From NCBI GenBank assembly GCA_964543125.1, contig CAZIWX010000059.1, positions 1-15,086 of the forward strand: 15,086 bases of DNA, read 5' to 3'. The stretch's first letter is position 1. Each line of letters opens with the position of its first letter. A program made the position numbers and the translations under genes. Below the pieces are notes generated by a model. That model saw nothing but the letters and a program-made list of their open reading frames with translations. It was not told the origin of the DNA and ran no database searches. Below, piece by piece: positions 6,927 to 14,886 of this stretch. Origin of the DNA: CAZIWX01 sp964543125. Lineage in GTDB: Bacteria > Fidelibacterota > UBA8477.

Positions 6927-8732
6927 CTACCGCTTTGCAGGCTGAGTCTGATGGTGAAGTGCTTTTACCTTGGCCACCTTGCGCAGGATGGCCCCCATTA
7001 GAGGCGCCGCCTTGCCCCCACCGCTACCGCCATTCTCTAACAGTATAGCCCAGGCATACGGCAAGTCCGGATCCAGGGAAAAACCCGTGAACCAGGCATG
7101 ATCTTCACCATGCGGATTCTGAGCCGTACCCGTCTTGCCATAAATAGTCCAATCGCGCTGCCGCGCCGCTCGCCCGGTGCCATGTGGCGCCTGGACCACT
7201 CGATACATCCCATTCTGCACCTGGGACCATACGGTATCGGATGCTGTAACAGCGACATGACCGGAATCCGGGTAGGTGAATACAATCCGCCCTTCATTAT
7301 CCGTGACATTTTTCAATAGATGAAGCGGGTGACGTATTCCGCGTTCGGCAATTATTCCTGCGTACTGAACCAATTGCAAAGGCGTGATTAACACCTCACC
7401 TTGCCCTACAACAAAATTGAGAAGGTTACCGGTAGTCCATTGACCACTACCAAATTTACGATCCATATATTGAGAATCCGGTATAATACCCTGTTTCTCA
7501 TCCGGCAGATCAATTCCCGTCAATTTCCCGAACCCGTATTCTCTCGCCGTTTTTGCCCAGGCATCCAAGCCAATAACCTGAATTAAACGGTAGAAATACC
7601 CATTGCACGACTGTTCTATAGCAGTCCCCATATCAACCCATCCATGCCCCCCGGCCTTCCAACATCCAAATGATCTGTTTCCCAGGCGATATGAACCGGT
7701 GCAGAAAATCTTCTTCTTGGGGTCAATGGCTTTGTGCTGCAAAGCGCAGGTTACAGCGACAAGTTTAAAGGTTGAACCTGGAGGATATAAACCCTGTAAT
7801 GCTCTATCGTACAATGGTTTGCGGCTATCAGTTAATAAAGTTCGCCAAATCTTCGGTGTGAGGCGGCTGGACATGACTTCCAGATTATAATCGGGTTTAC
7901 TCGCCACGGATAGTATCTCACCAGTGGTATGATTGATTATAACCACGGCGCCGGATGAATCGCCCAACGCCTCTTCCACAATTTTCTGAATATCTTCATC
8001 AATGGTAAGATGCAGATTGTCCCCGGGAACAGGCCGAATTGGTTTTCGCCACTCGTATTCACCGATGTTTTGACCGAAGGCATTCACTATTTCATAACGG
8101 TAGCCGCGGGTCCCCCGTAAATAGCTTTCATAATACTTTTCAATGCCTTTCCAGCCAATCACATCACCCGGTTGGTATTCAGTCTGGTCAACTCGTGCTA
8201 AATCATCGGAGTCCACTTCTCTGATATATCCCAAAACATGAGTAAGCCGTACCCGGGATGGATAGTAGCGGGTTGGTTCGATGGAGTAGGTAACGCCAAT
8301 GAGCTCCAGGTTATGCTCTTGCAGGCGGGAAATGATATTGATGGGCACTTTACTGCGGATTTTTACCGGAGTAAACATACCCCGCTGATACCGTTTAATC
8401 GTGGATTTGATCTCTGCCGGTGTCGTGACAAGGATTTCACTCAACCAATCCAAACTCTTCGGATGGCGGCGAATCTCAATGGGAATAACGTTTACGGAGT
8501 ACGATGGCCGGTTATCCACCAGAATACGGCCGTTACGATCATATATCACGCCCCGGGGAGCTTCAATGGGAACTTCACGAATATGATTGGCGGTAGCTTT
8601 TTCAGCATATTTTTGGTGACTGGCGATCATTAACCAGTAATATCTTCCGCCCAATATCAGAAATAATAATCCCACAATGAGATAGCTGGTGAATTTACGC
8701 CAGAATTCAATGTCATTTTTATCCTGTAACAT
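6927..8732 (-). CDS. mrdA: Penicillin-binding protein 2, elongasome transpeptidase
   Basis: A 601-aa class B penicillin-binding protein that cross-links peptidoglycan made by RodA during side-wall growth. It has a single N-terminal membrane anchor at about residues 14-36, then the dimerisation/pedestal region (EAPRGVIYDRNGRIL at 57-71 is the usual start of the PBP dimer domain). The C-terminal transpeptidase domain has all three active-site motifs: STFK with nucleophile Ser320 and Lys323, SCN at 375-377, and KTGTA at 533-537. Length is close to typical PBP2 (about 600-650 aa). The ATG shares one base with the mreD stop (TAATG), with GGTGAGG just upstream as ribosome binding site. Its place between mreD and rodA separates it from the division paralogue FtsI. 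All expected catalytic residues are present. Confidence 0.96.
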   Translation of the reverse strand: MLQDKNDIEFWRKFTSYLIVGLLFLILGGRYYWLMIASHQKYAEKATANHIREVPIEAPRGVIYDRNGRILVDNRPSYSVNVIPIEIRRHPKSLDWLSEILVTTPAEIKSTIKRYQRGMFTPVKIRSKVPINIISRLQEHNLELIGVTYSIEPTRYYPSRVRLTHVLGYIREVDSDDLARVDQTEYQPGDVIGWKGIEKYYESYLRGTRGYRYEIVNAFGQNIGEYEWRKPIRPVPGDNLHLTIDEDIQKIVEEALGDSSGAVVIINHTTGEILSVASKPDYNLEVMSSRLTPKIWRTLLTDSRKPLYDRALQGLYPPGSTFKLVAVTCALQHKAIDPKKKIFCTGSYRLGNRSFGCWKAGGHGWVDMGTAIEQSCNGYFYRLIQVIGLDAWAKTAREYGFGKLTGIDLPDEKQGIIPDSQYMDRKFGSGQWTTGNLLNFVVGQGEVLITPLQLVQYAGIIAERGIRHPLHLLKNVTDNEGRIVFTYPDSGHVAVTASDTVWSQVQNGMYRVVQAPHGTGRAARQRDWTIYGKTGTAQNPHGEDHAWFTGFSLDPDLPYAWAILLENGGSGGGKAAPLMGAILRKVAKVKALHHQTQPAKR

Positions 8733-9211
8733 TAATCCTCACCGAAATGAGTAACGCTGAATAGAAAAAAGAGGGCTATGAAAGTATAAAGGGTGGCCGG
8801 TATAATGTGGGACCATAAAAGCGTCAAGAAGCGCCAATTCAGGCCTTGGTGATAGATAAAATCGTTTTCGAGATAAAAAACAAATACTACCAATAACAAA
8901 ATAAGATACTGGAATATCGGGGCAAACCGATTGAGATGCCCTTTAAATTGAGCTGCGAGGTATGCGGTTATCGCCAAGCTGAAAGAACTTAATCCAAAAA
9001 GATTTGCAGCAGTGAGCGAATCGATTAATAAGCCCAGTACAAATGCCGCCCAAAGAGCAATGATGGCTCCATATTCCAAGCCCACGGCAATAATTAAAAT
9101 AATAAGAAAATTGGGTCCGATCCCACCCAGCGAGATGACCGGTTGGAACATCCACTGCCCCACCAGTGCCAAGCCAGCCAGTCCCAAATATTTAAGGTTT
9201 TTAATCAGCAT
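8732..9211 (-). CDS. mreD: Rod shape-determining protein MreD
   Basis: A 159-aa, strongly hydrophobic inner-membrane protein with about five membrane segments (roughly 8-22, 29-45, 48-68, 74-90 and 99-117, with a further one near 133-153). MreD is poorly conserved in sequence but is recognised by size, topology and its place between mreC and mrdA. It associates with MreC and is thought to link the cytoplasmic MreB filament to the PBP2-RodA pair. The ATG at 9211 lies inside the end of mreC (11-nt overlap), and the stop overlaps the mrdA start by one base, so its synthesis is likely coupled to both neighbours. Confidence 0.9.
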   Translation of the reverse strand: MLIKNLKYLGLAGLALVGQWMFQPVISLGGIGPNFLIILIIAVGLEYGAIIALWAAFVLGLLIDSLTAANLFGLSSFSLAITAYLAAQFKGHLNRFAPIFQYLILLLVVFVFYLENDFIYHQGLNWRFLTLLWSHIIPATLYTFIALFFLFSVTHFGED

Positions 9212-9995
9212 GTTTTTTTAAAATAAATACCTCTTCCAACCGGTTGTAATCTGCTGCGATTTCCACCCGAATTGACTTCACATAGCCTTCCAATTCCGGT
9301 TCAGCGCTGTGGACAATACCCACAAAAATATTGGCGGGAAAAATATCACTGTAGCCGGAAGTTACGACCGGATCCCCCACTTCCACTTTAGTATTTGAAG
9401 GGATATTTTCGATACGGAATGTACCCGGATCAAAGTATCCTAAAATTCCGATTGTACGGGTTTGTGATTCACGAACGGATACCCTGAAATTTCTATCGTT
9501 AATGAGTTGCACGAGGGAAGAGATTTCACCTAAAGCTACAACCTTGCCCACCAGGTTGGCATTGGCATCCACTACGGGAGCCAGAAGTTCGACACCATCC
9601 TGAGCGCCTTGATCCACCGATACGCTGGTTAGCAAACTACTCCCCGCATTGGATAAAACATTGGCCGGGATTACTTCGAAAGAACTGAGCCTTTTAAATC
9701 CCAGCGCTTTGCGCAGGCGCTCATTTTCAACGGCCAGATGCTCCAGCCGATTCAGTTCTACTTTGGCTTTGATATATTTTTTTTCAAGTTTTGCGTAAGC
9801 GGCTTTAAGTGTAAATACGGTGTCCAGCCAATCAATAGGCTGATAAAGGTAAGAGGCATAATCCAACAATCGCCCCCGTATACTCTGTACCTGCCTGGCC
9901 TCCTGATTAAAGATCAAAAGCAACGACAGGACTAGCGCCAGGAGTAAGTTGATGGCCGCCCGAAAGCGGTATAAAAAATCAAATATTCGTTGCAT
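9201..9995 (-). CDS. mreC: Rod shape-determining protein MreC
   Basis: A 264-aa bitopic membrane protein of the elongasome. It has a short cytoplasmic N-terminus (MQRIFDFLYRFRAA), one membrane helix at about 14-31, a periplasmic coiled coil at about 62-100 (AAYAKLEKKYIKAKVELNR), and the two beta-barrel lobes characteristic of MreC from about 105 to 260. Typical phrases include VSVDQGAQDGV (125-135), LINDRNFRVSVR (164-175) and GDPVVTSGYSDIFP (207-220). MreC activates PBP2, and self-assembles through the coiled coil and beta domains. Length is normal. The ATG at 9995 is 28 nt after mreB and lacks an obvious Shine-Dalgarno. The 3' end overlaps mreD by 11 nt. Confidence 0.95.
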   Translation of the reverse strand: MQRIFDFLYRFRAAINLLLALVLSLLLIFNQEARQVQSIRGRLLDYASYLYQPIDWLDTVFTLKAAYAKLEKKYIKAKVELNRLEHLAVENERLRKALGFKRLSSFEVIPANVLSNAGSSLLTSVSVDQGAQDGVELLAPVVDANANLVGKVVALGEISSLVQLINDRNFRVSVRESQTRTIGILGYFDPGTFRIENIPSNTKVEVGDPVVTSGYSDIFPANIFVGIVHSAEPELEGYVKSIRVEIAADYNRLEEVFILKKHAD

Positions 9996-10023
9996 AGGCG
10001 AGAATAAAGCGGATCAGTGTGCC

Positions 10024-11034
10024 CTAATACAGGACATCCTGGAACCGATCCAGGTCGTCCAGGACAAGTCCGGTGCCCCGTACAATGGCTAGAAGAGGTT
10101 CTTCGGATACGTTGACGGGTAGATCGGTTTCCAATCGTATCCGCTGGTCGAGTCCTTTAAGCAGGGCGCCGCCGCCAGCGAGTATGATTCCACGATCCAA
10201 CAGATCGGAACTGAGCTCGGGAGGCGTGCGTTCCAACGATTGTTTAACGGAATCCACAATGAGATCAACTGTGTCTTTGAGGGCTTCACGGATTTCAGAG
10301 GAAGAAATTTCAATCGTTTTGGGAATGCCCGCCACCATGTTTCGTCCCTTAACGGAAATCATGACATCTTCGGTAGGCATGGCAGATCCGACAGTGCATT
10401 TGATCTGTTCAGCGGTTCGTTCACCAATCAGGAGGTTATGTTCACGTTTGAAATATTGTATAATAGCCTCGTCCATCTCATCACCCGCCACCCGAACCGA
10501 TTCCTTGGTCACGATACCGTTTAGGGCAATGACCGCTATTTCGGTGGTTCCGCCACCAATATCTACAATCATATTTCCCACGGGTTGACTGATATCAATG
10601 CCGATGCCAATCGCGGCTGCAATTGGCTCCTGGATAAGATAGACTTCCCGGGCATTTCGACGTTCGGCTGAGTCTTTAACCGCTCTTTTTTCAACTTCGG
10701 TAATACCGGTTGGAATACAAATGACCATTTTGGGGCGCGAAAGCTTACTCATTTTCAGTTTGTTCAGAAATCCATTGAGCATGCCATCAGCCATCTCAAA
10801 ATCCGCAATGACCCCATCCCGCAATGGACGAATGGTTTCGATATCATGGTGGGTTTTACCCAACATATCCTTGGCAGTATTTCCCACGGCAATGACCTTG
10901 CCGGTTGTCAAAGAACGTGCCACGATACTGGGTTCGTTGATTACGATTCCCTGACCCTTTACATAGATCAACGTATTGGCGGTACCCAGATCAATGGCGA
11001 GATCACCACCCATGAAATTTACGAAACCTGCCAC
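10024..11034 (-). CDS. mreB: Rod shape-determining protein MreB (bacterial actin)
   Basis: A 336-aa actin-fold ATPase that forms membrane-bound filaments and orients cell-wall synthesis. Nucleotide-binding motifs are intact: phosphate-1 DLGTANT (15-21), the connecting region QEPIAAA (135-141), phosphate-2 VDIGGGTTE (157-165) and the adenosine motif LAGGGALL (285-292). Length is normal. The start is GTG at 11034, giving MAGFVNFMGGDLAIDLG, which matches the short hydrophobic N-terminus normal before the first strand in MreB; starting at the ATG at residue 8 would lose it. AAGGGA and GGGG stretches lie upstream of the GTG. It is the first gene of the rod-shape operon, behind a 246-nt non-coding region that probably holds the promoter. 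Confidence 0.97.
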   Translation of the reverse strand: MAGFVNFMGGDLAIDLGTANTLIYVKGQGIVINEPSIVARSLTTGKVIAVGNTAKDMLGKTHHDIETIRPLRDGVIADFEMADGMLNGFLNKLKMSKLSRPKMVICIPTGITEVEKRAVKDSAERRNAREVYLIQEPIAAAIGIGIDISQPVGNMIVDIGGGTTEIAVIALNGIVTKESVRVAGDEMDEAIIQYFKREHNLLIGERTAEQIKCTVGSAMPTEDVMISVKGRNMVAGIPKTIEISSSEIREALKDTVDLIVDSVKQSLERTPPELSSDLLDRGIILAGGGALLKGLDQRIRLETDLPVNVSEEPLLAIVRGTGLVLDDLDRFQDVLY

Positions 11035-11084
11035 CTTTACCCCATTCCCTTCACAATTACCGCATCTTCTAACACTAGCACATC

Positions 11085-11097
11085 AGCATAACATGCT
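11085..11097. repeat. Short inverted repeat in the mreB leader
   Basis: AGCAT and ATGCT arms flank a 3-bp centre, about 50 nt upstream of the mreB GTG. It could be an operator half-site pair or a small mRNA hairpin, but 5-bp arms can easily arise by chance. Confidence 0.2.
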
Positions 11098-11179
11098 ATT
11101 TTATTTTGACATGTTCCCCACTGAGGTGACCGGAGCAACTCTTTTAACACGTGTATTGGAGTCAAGTCTGATCACGCGC

Positions 11180-11210
11180 CAAATCTATATTTATTTTCAG
11201 TGGAATAAAA
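11180..11210 (-). promoter_or_regulatory. Possible Bacteroidota-type promoter of the mre operon
   Basis: TAGATTTG at 11180-11187 (minus strand) is a perfect match to the -7 pattern TAnnTTTG of Bacteroidota sigma-ABfr promoters. About 20 nt upstream is a CTTT/TTTT stretch, a partial match to the -33 TTTG. It lies in the only sizeable non-coding gap before mreB and would give a leader of about 140 nt. The rest of the 11035-11280 gap shows no gene, no clear terminator and only the short inverted repeat at 11085-11097. Confidence 0.3.
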
Positions 11211-11280
11211 GCACGAGAAATCAATGTTCCACCCCTATACGTTTAAGTTGATATTTATCTGTTTTGACGCATTTTGATTT

Positions 11281-11952
11281 TTAGTTAGCTGGCTGCCGGG
11301 GGACATATTTCAGCCAATCCTGCTGAAAAGCAAGTGTTGGATGAGCCAGTGCCTGATCAACTCCGGCAAAGATTTGAACTAAAATCGAATGCTCCTTAAT
11401 TTCGATTTGGCGGGTATCGATTTGCAGCATATTTGTCAACCCCGGAATTTTTTCAGACCACGCGGTATACAGGTGGTTGAGTTGCTCCAAATACTCGGGA
11501 GTGATCCCCTTTTCACTGAGGCGGCCGCGATGGGCGATGCGCCGTTGCAGTGTCGGTACATCCGCTGCCAGAAAAACGATAAGGTCGGGTTTTCTTAGAA
11601 TTTTACCAACTGTTTCATATAGTTCATAATAGGTTTCATAATCTCGCCGATCCAGATGGTGCCGCAGGTATAGATTTTTAGCAAAAATTTCCGCGTCTTC
11701 ATAAATCGTGCGATCCAAAACCAGAGGATCCGTAACGCTGGACAATTCCTGGATTTCTTTAACGCGCTGAATCAGAAAATAAATCTGGGAGTGAAATGAC
11801 CAAGCGTGCATATCCCGATAAAAATCATGCAGATACGGATTACCCTGAAACTGCTCATAATACGGTATTGCACCGAGATGTTGCGCTAATAACTCCGTTA
11901 GGGTTGATTTTCCAACACCGATGTTGCCCGCTATGCCAATCCGAAAATTCAA
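11281..11952 (-). CDS. Deoxynucleoside kinase (dAK/dGK type)
   Basis: A 223-aa P-loop kinase of the deoxynucleoside kinase family, which phosphorylates deoxyadenosine, deoxyguanosine or deoxycytidine for nucleotide salvage in the cytoplasm; the exact substrate cannot be read. Motifs: P-loop GNIGVGKST (9-17), the presumed base Glu33 in YYEQF, NPYLHDFY (38-45), WSFHSQIYFL (51-60), LDRTIYED (79-86) with the conserved Asp-Arg pair, and the arginine-rich lid RRIAHRGR (137-144) followed by LSEKGI. Length is normal. The start is TTG at 11952: an in-frame TAG lies three codons upstream and no downstream ATG keeps the P-loop. One nucleotide separates it from the ABC ATPase stop, so it is surely co-translated with that gene. 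No clear Shine-Dalgarno is present. Confidence 0.92.
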   Translation of the reverse strand: MNFRIGIAGNIGVGKSTLTELLAQHLGAIPYYEQFQGNPYLHDFYRDMHAWSFHSQIYFLIQRVKEIQELSSVTDPLVLDRTIYEDAEIFAKNLYLRHHLDRRDYETYYELYETVGKILRKPDLIVFLAADVPTLQRRIAHRGRLSEKGITPEYLEQLNHLYTAWSEKIPGLTNMLQIDTRQIEIKEHSILVQIFAGVDQALAHPTLAFQQDWLKYVPRQPAN

Positions 11953-11953
11953 G

Positions 11954-12976
11954 TCAGGCTACTTGGGACAAACTTGCAGAAATGTCAGGTGCATTGCCTT
12001 GCTCGTCAACTAAATGGCAGGAAACCGCCCGATCACCCGGAATATCAACTAGATGGGGGATTTCGACCCGGCATTGCGTTTCAGCCACCGGACATCTTGG
12101 GTGAAAGGTACAGCCTCGGGGCGGGTTGGCCGGAGAAGGGACATCCCCCTCTAACAAAACGCGGTTGGGGCGATGATCCGGATCTGGCACCGGGACCGCG
12201 GATAACAAGGCTTGCGTATAGGGGTGTTTGGGTGAAGTATATAAATCTTTGGTCGCTGAAATTTCCACAATATGTCCCAAGTACATGACAGCTACCCGAT
12301 TTGAAATATGCTCCACTACACTCAAATCATGGGCAATGAATAAATAAGTCAGATTCAGTTCGGCTTGCAGGTCCTGTAACAAATTGATGATCTGGGCTTG
12401 TATGGACACATCGAGAGCTGAAACCGGTTCATCACATACGATAAATTTTGGTCCCACGGATAAAGCCCGGGCAATTCCGATTCGCTGCCGCTGCCCACCT
12501 GAAAATTCATGCGGATAACGCGTAGCATGTTTAGGTGATAATCCCACCCGATCCAACAGAACACTCACCCGACCATTGATATTTTGTTTGGTAGCCAAAT
12601 TATGTTGCAACATGGCCTCGGCTAACATGCTCCCGATGGTAATCCGGGGGTTAAGCGATGAATACGGATCCTGAAAAATGATTTGCATATCCTTGCGGAT
12701 CTGACGCAGGTCGCCGGCTTCAAGGTTTGTAATTTCCTGACCATCGAAAAATATCCTTCCGGCACTGGGTTCAATCAGTCGCAGAAGAGTCCGGCCGGTC
12801 GTCGTTTTACCACACCCGGATTCCCCCACCATTCCCAGCGTCTCGCCTTGACGAATCGAAAATGAAACGCCATCTACAGCCTTAACCTGACCAATAGTTT
12901 TGGAGAACAACCCTTTTCGAACGGGAAAATATTTTTTCAGGTTTTTTACTTCGATGAGTGTATTGTCAGACATCAT
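11954..12976 (-). CDS. Oligopeptide/dipeptide-type ABC transporter ATP-binding protein (OppF/DppF-like)
   Basis: A 340-aa cytoplasmic ATPase that would power peptide or similar solute import. Motifs: Walker A GESGCGKTT (51-59), Q-loop FQDPYSSLNP (101-110), signature FSGGQRQ (158-164), Walker B FIVCDEP (178-184) and switch His216 in IAHDLS. The C-terminal extension is the oligopeptide-transporter domain, starting near HPYTQALLSAVP (251-262) and carrying four cysteines (289, 295, 302 and 320) in a GC-x5-C-x6-C-x17-C array. Related peptide-transporter ATPases have been reported to bind an iron-sulphur cluster there. The first of two adjacent ATGs (12976) is preferred, with GAAGGAA upstream. No permease, second ATPase or binding protein is in the window, so its membrane partners must be elsewhere or upstream. 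The substrate is unknown. Confidence 0.93.
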   Translation of the reverse strand: MMSDNTLIEVKNLKKYFPVRKGLFSKTIGQVKAVDGVSFSIRQGETLGMVGESGCGKTTTGRTLLRLIEPSAGRIFFDGQEITNLEAGDLRQIRKDMQIIFQDPYSSLNPRITIGSMLAEAMLQHNLATKQNINGRVSVLLDRVGLSPKHATRYPHEFSGGQRQRIGIARALSVGPKFIVCDEPVSALDVSIQAQIINLLQDLQAELNLTYLFIAHDLSVVEHISNRVAVMYLGHIVEISATKDLYTSPKHPYTQALLSAVPVPDPDHRPNRVLLEGDVPSPANPPRGCTFHPRCPVAETQCRVEIPHLVDIPGDRAVSCHLVDEQGNAPDISASLSQVA

Positions 12977-12999
12977 AGAACAATTTTATTCCTTCAACT

Positions 13000-13581
13000 T
13001 CAGCTTTTCGCAGTCTGTTCCTGGAGCATGCCAAGTTTAGAGAGTTTATCGGCCAGCTTATTATAATTGCGGGTAATATGCTCAAAGTCCACCTGTTTGA
13101 ATTGTCTTATCAGGCGTTGTACCCGATCGTATAGCGGCTTCATATTCTCATGCTTCACCCGGTATTGTCCAGTCAATTGGCGAACCATTAATTGGCTGTC
13201 CGAACAAACACGCAACTTTTGAGCATCAAATTGGGCGGCGACCTCCAGCGCTTTACACAATGCCAAATACTCTGCCTGGTTATTGGTGATATCCGGAATA
13301 AATTCAGAAAAACTGTAAATTTCCGAACCATTACGAAAAAATACTCCTCCGATACCCGCCTTCCTGGCATTTAAATCTGCCGCCCCATCCACAAATATCT
13401 CAAGGTCATGCGCCCCATTTAACGGCGGCAGGTCTCTATTTGCCCCGGTGGGTATTGCCGGAGTCGTCCGCGAATTTGGGTTAAGCTTCAATAATCTTTC
13501 AACCGCCCGCCGGTGTTGGGGGTGCAGATCGAAAAAACCATTCGACTCTAAAAAAGTGAAAATACTCTCGGCCAAATCCAT
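13000..13581 (-). CDS. RNase HI-family protein with N-terminal extension
   Basis: A 193-aa protein whose C-terminal part (about 60-190) is an RNase H type 1 fold that cleaves RNA in RNA-DNA hybrids. The metal-binding residues are present: Asp65 in FVDGA, Glu104 in NNQAEYLAL, Asp128 in CSDSQ and Asp178 in NKLADKLS. It belongs to the shorter 'reverse-transcriptase-like' branch common in many bacteria rather than the classic E. coli RnhA. Residues 1-58 are extra: a helical stretch (LESNGFFDLHPQHRRAVERLL) and a Pro/Asn-rich linker. This extension does not resemble the hybrid-binding domain of eukaryotic-type RNase H1, and I do not recognise it. AGGA 10 nt upstream supports the ATG at 13581. It sits 21 nt after the GWxTD gene and 23 nt before the ABC gene. 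Confidence 0.9.
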   Translation of the reverse strand: MDLAESIFTFLESNGFFDLHPQHRRAVERLLKLNPNSRTTPAIPTGANRDLPPLNGAHDLEIFVDGAADLNARKAGIGGVFFRNGSEIYSFSEFIPDITNNQAEYLALCKALEVAAQFDAQKLRVCSDSQLMVRQLTGQYRVKHENMKPLYDRVQRLIRQFKQVDFEHITRNYNKLADKLSKLGMLQEQTAKS

Positions 13582-13602
13582 ATTCTTATAATCCTATTAA
13601 CA

Positions 13603-14886
13603 TCAGGGATGATATTCCCAGTTATGCTGAAATGAATAAGGCTCAATAAGACGGTATTCGCCAAAGCCGGTCAGGTCAACAAATACGAATTGCTGGTTGA
13701 TATCGAAATAGTACCAAATCTCAGTGGGTTTCTGATCAAGCTCAAATGGCCGACGATCGATTTCATCCGGTGGTCCGAACAGGATATAAATTGCCCCCAT
13801 ATCCGTCAGCCAACCTTCACGTATACCGCCGAAGTGCTCAGTGGCATAACTGACGCGGCGATAATACTCGTCCATTAACTCGTTTTGAGTTGTGGTGGGA
13901 GTCGGATCTTTTACCCGCCAAAATTCAAGAAACAGCTTCCGTTGATCATCGCCTTTGGCTTGGAGCATTTTTTTAATCTCTTTACTGCCGGTAATGTACC
14001 GGAGCTGACGAATTGCCTGTCCCAAATCATGAATTCCGGAACTTACGCCACGCCAATGTACACGAAATTTAGCCCGGGATGCCACGGTTGCGCCCTTACC
14101 GTCTCTCACACTGAGTTCTAAAGAGTATTGCCCGAAAGTCATTTTTGCGGTGGACATTTTCAAACGCAAAACGGTATCTACCATCGTTGAGGTGGCAATT
14201 TTAATTGTAAAATAGTATACCGGTTCATCCTCGTGTAACAACCGGTACTGGATATCATACGGTCCCTGTGATCCCATTAATTTAGCTTGAAAACGCAAGG
14301 TGTCCAGTGGTTCGGGCAAAACATTACCCCAGAATATGGTTCGGGTTTTGGTGCTATCTTTTATGACTTGTTTGATGATGGCAACGTCACCGAGAACAAC
14401 AGGTTTTTCATAGAACTGGGAATAATCCCGGGTATCATCCAAATAGCGGGTTTTCCTCGTATCCAAGTCAGTGACCCGAATAATGGCTTTCACATTTTTG
14501 GCTGGTATAACAAACGGGACCGTGACGGCATCCAGCTTATTTTCATTTCGGGTTTCATAATAAGAATCTGAAATCAACTCGCGTTTCAGGATCTTACCCC
14601 CAAGCTTCGTATTATCCTTATCCTTGAAGGTGATCCCGATTTCATATTCGGCTCTGTATTGACCATTATAGCGGACGAATTGGATCTTATTGTAGGGAAC
14701 CTGAATTTGAATATCCAAGGCAATATTTTTTCGATCCGGTAAGGGTGAGGCGATACCACTAAAGCTAAAATTCGGGAGAGCTAGTTCTTTTTCCTGATTC
14801 CGGTCTCGCGGCATTTGAGCCTGAAGTAGTCCTAGAGTCCAGATCAGTAAAACACTGATTGTAATCGTTAATTTATGCCTAATCAA
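13603..14886 (-). CDS. Secreted GWxTD-domain protein
   Basis: A 427-aa exported protein with a Sec signal peptide (hydrophobic about 7-22, cut near LLQAQ). The C-terminal third is a GWxTD domain: GWLTDMG at 358-364, then IYILFGPPDEIDRRPFE (366-382) and EIWYYFD (389-395), all hallmark features. The middle (about 50-280) is beta-rich, with phrases such as YEIGITFKDKD, and probably folds as beta-sandwich modules. The family is common in FCB-group and related bacteria; its function is unknown. The start is TTG at 14886: an in-frame TAG lies three codons upstream and the next ATG is after the signal peptide. The TTG overlaps the stop of the preceding gene (TTGA), so translation is probably coupled. 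A GAAAGG stretch upstream may be the ribosome binding site, with long spacing. Confidence 0.88.
   Translation of the reverse strand: MIRHKLTITISVLLIWTLGLLQAQMPRDRNQEKELALPNFSFSGIASPLPDRKNIALDIQIQVPYNKIQFVRYNGQYRAEYEIGITFKDKDNTKLGGKILKRELISDSYYETRNENKLDAVTVPFVIPAKNVKAIIRVTDLDTRKTRYLDDTRDYSQFYEKPVVLGDVAIIKQVIKDSTKTRTIFWGNVLPEPLDTLRFQAKLMGSQGPYDIQYRLLHEDEPVYYFTIKIATSTMVDTVLRLKMSTAKMTFGQYSLELSVRDGKGATVASRAKFRVHWRGVSSGIHDLGQAIRQLRYITGSKEIKKMLQAKGDDQRKLFLEFWRVKDPTPTTTQNELMDEYYRRVSYATEHFGGIREGWLTDMGAIYILFGPPDEIDRRPFELDQKPTEIWYYFDINQQFVFVDLTGFGEYRLIEPYSFQHNWEYHP

Noticed and set aside
8238..8633. 131-codon open frame on the plus strand opposite the PBP2 gene
   Set aside because: Shadow of mrdA, whose catalytic motifs and length are normal; no recognisable protein features.
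10073..10588. 171-codon open frame on the plus strand opposite mreB
   Set aside because: It lies wholly inside a clear, conserved mreB on the other strand, has a low-complexity Ser/Arg/Thr/Pro composition typical of antisense frames and shows no domain.
11011..11013. ATG at residue 8 as the mreB start
   Set aside because: It would remove the short hydrophobic N-terminus normal for MreB; the upstream GTG has purine-rich sequence before it and gives the expected length.
11106..11111. TTGACA on the plus strand in the mreB upstream gap
   Set aside because: No -10 box at a suitable distance and no plus-strand gene downstream.
11158..11165. TTGACT as a sigma-70 -35 box before mreB
   Set aside because: No acceptable -10 hexamer lies 15-18 nt downstream on the minus strand.
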